Below are positions 61,526 through 64,000 of a stretch of 64,000 nt of DNA, in pieces. The notes under the pieces are model-generated. The model was not told where the DNA came from and made no database searches. It saw nothing but the letters and a program-made list of their open reading frames with translations. How positions within the stretch are numbered: position 1 is the stretch's first letter; the number at the start of each line of letters is the position of its first letter. Source of the stretch: an uncultured Cohaesibacter sp. (lineage in GTDB: Bacteria; Pseudomonadota; Alphaproteobacteria; Rhizobiales; Cohaesibacteraceae). Position numbers and translations under genes: made by a program. The stretch lies in the NCBI RefSeq assembly GCF_963662805.1, contig NZ_OY759869.1, positions 529,501 through 593,500 of the forward strand, in the 5' to 3' direction.

Positions 61526-62890
61526 ATGAAACAGCTTCGCTCCCTCGTGCCGTTCCGGCTGCCGGATTTCGCGGCAGGCCCTGCGTCGTTTCGCAAGGCC
61601 TTGCCGTTGCTCGCGTTTGCCCTGCTGTCCAGCCTGATGATGGTGAGGCCGGGCTTTGCGCTGATCGAAATCGATATTCGGCAGGGCAATATCCAGCCGA
61701 TGCCGATCGCCATCACGGATTTCTCCGGCGCCGAGATCGCCGTGGAAGTGTCCCGTGTGGTGGAAGCCGACTTGAAGCGATCAGGGCTCTTCTCGCCGAT
61801 TGATCGCAATGCCTTCATTCAAAAGAATCTCGGCTCTTCGACGGTGCCGTCCTTTGCCAACTGGACCGTGATCAATGCTCAGGCGCTGGTCACTGGAACG
61901 GTGACGCAGGAAGCTGATGGGCGTTTGAAGGCGGAGTTCCGGCTTTGGGATGTTTTCGCAGGCCAGCAGATGACCGGACAGCAGTTTTTCACCACGCCGA
62001 AGAACTGGCGGCGCGTTGCTCACATTATCGCGGATGCCATCTATGAGCGTCTGACCGGTGAAAAGGGATATTTCGATACCCGCATCGTGTTCGTCGATGA
62101 AAGCGGCCCTAAAGATGCCCGCGTCAAGCGCCTCGCGATTATGGATCAGGACGGAGCCAATGTGCGCTATCTGACCGATGGGCGCGATCTGGTTTTGACG
62201 CCCCGCTTCTCGCCGACCAAGCAGGAAATCACCTACATGGCGCTCGAGAATGGTCAGCCTCGGGCCTATCTGTTGGATATCGAGACGGGTCGCCGCTCGA
62301 ACGTCGGGCAGTTTCCCGGCATGAGCTTTTCCTCGCGCTTCTCGCCCGATGGCAACAGCATCGTTCTCAGCCTGCAACAGCAGGGGGACGCCAACATCTA
62401 CCGGATGGACCTGCGCAACGGCAAGATCACGCGGCTGACCAACTCCGCCTCTATTGACACCAGCCCGAGTTTCTCTCCGGATGGAACCCGCATCACTTTC
62501 GAAAGCGACCGCGGTGGTCGCCAGCAGATTTATGTGATGAATGCCGATGGCTCGAATGTGCAGCGCATCAGCTTTGGCGAGGGCAGTTATTCGACGCCGG
62601 TCTGGTCGCCGCGCGGTGACCTGATCGCCTTTACCAAGCTTTACAAGGGCGAGTTCCAGATCGGGGTCATGCAGACCGATGGCTCTCGGGAACGCATTCT
62701 GGCGTCCGGCTTCCACAACGAAGGTCCGACCTGGGCTCCGAACGGTCGCGTGCTGATGTTCTTCCGCGAAAGTGCCGGTGCCAATGGCGGTCCGCAGCTC
62801 TTCTCGATCGATCTGACTGGCCGCAACGAGCAGCGCGTTCCGACGCCGGAATTCGCGTCCGACCCGGCGTGGTCACCGCCAATCGACTAG
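61526..62890 (+). CDS. tolB: Tol-Pal system protein TolB
   Basis: 454 aa from ATGAAACAGCTTCGC. Signal peptide ends near MMVRPGFALIE. The N-terminal domain and a six-bladed beta-propeller with repeats such as SPTKQEITYMALENG, SPDGNSIVLSL, SPDGTRITFESDRGG and SPRGDLIAFTK are present. It binds Pal and colicin-type partners in the periplasm. Confidence 0.95.
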   Translation: MKQLRSLVPFRLPDFAAGPASFRKALPLLAFALLSSLMMVRPGFALIEIDIRQGNIQPMPIAITDFSGAEIAVEVSRVVEADLKRSGLFSPIDRNAFIQKNLGSSTVPSFANWTVINAQALVTGTVTQEADGRLKAEFRLWDVFAGQQMTGQQFFTTPKNWRRVAHIIADAIYERLTGEKGYFDTRIVFVDESGPKDARVKRLAIMDQDGANVRYLTDGRDLVLTPRFSPTKQEITYMALENGQPRAYLLDIETGRRSNVGQFPGMSFSSRFSPDGNSIVLSLQQQGDANIYRMDLRNGKITRLTNSASIDTSPSFSPDGTRITFESDRGGRQQIYVMNADGSNVQRISFGEGSYSTPVWSPRGDLIAFTKLYKGEFQIGVMQTDGSRERILASGFHNEGPTWAPNGRVLMFFRESAGANGGPQLFSIDLTGRNEQRVPTPEFASDPAWSPPID

Positions 62891-63147
62891 GCTTGATGGC
62901 ATAATCCCGGTGCCGTCTGAAAATCAGGGTTGGGGGCACTTGACGGCCAGTTTCTGCCTAAGTCTGGCCATCTTTGCCCGTTAGAATTTTCTCAGAGGTG
63001 AAGGCAGCCGTCGAATTGATGTGCTGCCTTCATTGTTGTTCGGGGTCGGTTCTGATAATATTCTGTTAACCATCTTTGCGAACCCGGCATTAACCAGTAT
63101 CACGGACAATGGTCCGACGTTTTTTATGCGAAACACAGAGGATCGAA

Positions 63148-63627
63148 ATGACATCCCTTCGCGCAAAGTTTCCTGCTCGTGCCGCTTTCGGCCTTGTCCT
63201 GATGGCAACACTTGCAGCCTGTTCTTCCAATCCTGACAAGATGGCCAATCCGGGTCTGTCCGCCGCTCCGGGCACGGCGCAGGATTTCGTGGTCAACGTT
63301 GGTGATCGTGTCTTCTTTGATACGGATAGCTCCGATCTGAACGTCTCCGCCCAGTCCACACTGGACAAGCAGGCCGTCTGGCTCAACCAATATTCCAACT
63401 ATCGCATCGCGATCGAAGGTCATGCCGATGAACGCGGCACACGCGAATATAACATCGCGCTTGGTGCCCGCCGTGCGAACTCGGTTCGCAACTATCTGGT
63501 CTCCAAAGGCATTTCTGCCAACCGGATGTCGACCAAATCCTACGGCAAGGAACGCCCGGTTGCTGTTTGTAACGACATTTCGTGCTGGTCCCAGAACCGC
63601 CGCGCCGTTACGGCCCTCGCCAACTAG
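63148..63627 (+). CDS. pal: Peptidoglycan-associated lipoprotein Pal
   Basis: 159 aa from ATGACATCCCTTCGC. Lipobox LMATLAACSSNP; OmpA-like domain RVFFDTDSSDLNVSAQSTLD, IAIEGHADERGTREYNIALG and SYGKERPVA. It anchors the outer membrane to peptidoglycan and is pulled by TolB/TolA during constriction. The 257 bp before it hold a likely separate promoter. Confidence 0.96.
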   Translation: MTSLRAKFPARAAFGLVLMATLAACSSNPDKMANPGLSAAPGTAQDFVVNVGDRVFFDTDSSDLNVSAQSTLDKQAVWLNQYSNYRIAIEGHADERGTREYNIALGARRANSVRNYLVSKGISANRMSTKSYGKERPVAVCNDISCWSQNRRAVTALAN

Positions 63628-63661
63628 GCGCAGCGACTCTTTTCAGGTTTCTTCAAGTTTG

Positions 63662-63692
63662 CCGGCTCCGACATTGTTCGGGGCCGGTTTTC
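63662..63692 (+). terminator. Terminator after pal
   Basis: CCGGCTCCGA (63662-63671) pairs with TCGGGGCCGG (63678-63687) with one G-U, followed by TTTTC. It separates pal from cpoB. Confidence 0.75.
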
Positions 63693-63879
63693 TTGTTCAG
63701 GCCTCCTGTGCGTGATCGAGGTCTTTCTCGCCAAATCGTTTTGGGCAACCGCTGCCATTTCACATTTTTGCCGCGAAATGGGAGCAAAAGGCTTTCGGTG
63801 CGAGAAGAATCCGCTAAGCTGCGGTGGCTGACAATCCTTGATTGTTGCACCACCCATTGATGATGATGAGAGGATTTCC

Positions 63880-64000
63880 ATGATCAGATTGATGATCGCC
63901 ATGCTTGCTGTTGCGTGGTGTGGGGCCGGAGCAGCCTTTGCTTCCAGTCCTGCGTCTCTTGACGGGTTGGCGGACCGCATCAGCGCTCTCGAATATCAGG
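63880..64000 (+). CDS. cpoB: Start of Tol-Pal coordinator CpoB (YbgF), partial
   Basis: The window ends 40 codons into this gene. Signal peptide MIRLMIAMLAVAWCGAGAAF then the start of a helical region (SLDGLADRISALEYQ), which fits the N-terminal coiled coil of CpoB. Position right after pal is canonical. GAGAGGATTTCC upstream is the ribosome site. Confidence 0.7.
   Translation, partial: MIRLMIAMLAVAWCGAGAAFASSPASLDGLADRISALEYQ

Overview
The window joins the right-hand part of a temperate siphophage (about 1-36.1 kb) to ordinary chromosomal DNA of an alphaproteobacterium (about 36.3-64 kb). The host is most likely a member of Hyphomicrobiales/Rhizobiales. I base this on a tkt-gap-pgk cluster followed by a ThiE-like gene, a Sel1 protein, efp and an inositol monophosphatase, on the zapA-6S RNA-cyclo-ligase order, on the YebC-RuvCAB-YbgC-TolQRAB-Pal run, and on moderately high GC. 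A Cohaesibacter-like genus is only a guess.

Prophage, left to right. 0-5 kb holds early genes: an HD phosphohydrolase, several tiny Cys-rich proteins and a 918-aa primase-helicase. 4.75-5.05 kb is an array of ten GCGAGGGTT iterons on both strands, the likely phage origin. 5.8-6.27 kb is a gene-free stretch with two terminators and a 14-bp tandem repeat directly before the terminase, the expected place for cos. 6.3-25.5 kb is a lambda-type morphogenesis run: Nu1-like TerS, gpA-like TerL, gpW, portal, a fused prohead protease-major capsid protein, DUF2190 decoration protein, joining proteins, tail tube, tail chaperone, tape measure, distal tail proteins, a J-like hub protein and a beta-helix tail spike. 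25.5-29.9 kb carries a recombination scar, a sulfotransferase gene on the opposite strand bracketed by a 51-bp direct repeat, and then the lysis cassette (endolysin, holin, nested spanin-like pair, secreted SNase nuclease, second membrane protein). 30.0-35.0 kb is an AT-rich accessory block with a second sulfotransferase and a 1148-aa protein with two glycosyltransferase domains, a beta-propeller and TPRs. A complete tyrosine integrase (35.0-36.1 kb, minus) closes the element next to rpmE. No repressor or excisionase is visible, so the immunity region and the left attachment site must lie outside the window.

The phage genes between 10.2 and 16.0 kb contain five separate one-base insertions (one in the portal, one in the tail tube, three within 90 bp in the tail chaperone). 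Each is repaired by removing a single base. They are either sequencing errors or real decay, and decide whether this prophage can make particles.

Host part. rpmE, an MsbA-like ABC exporter, a MotA/ExbB plus OmpA-domain motor-like pair, a YeeE/YedE sulfur-transport pair, suhB-like, efp, a Sel1 protein, a ThiE-like protein and the central carbon genes pgk, gap and tkt are on the minus strand (the ABC gene is on plus). From 51 kb the plus strand carries a DUF4164-like protein, zapA, 6S RNA, 5-formyl-THF cyclo-ligase, a YmdB-like phosphodiesterase and yebC. A small minus-strand LysE operon follows, then ruvC-ruvA-ruvB-ybgC-tolQ-tolR-tolA-tolB-pal and the start of cpoB, linking Holliday-junction resolution with the envelope-constriction Tol-Pal machine.
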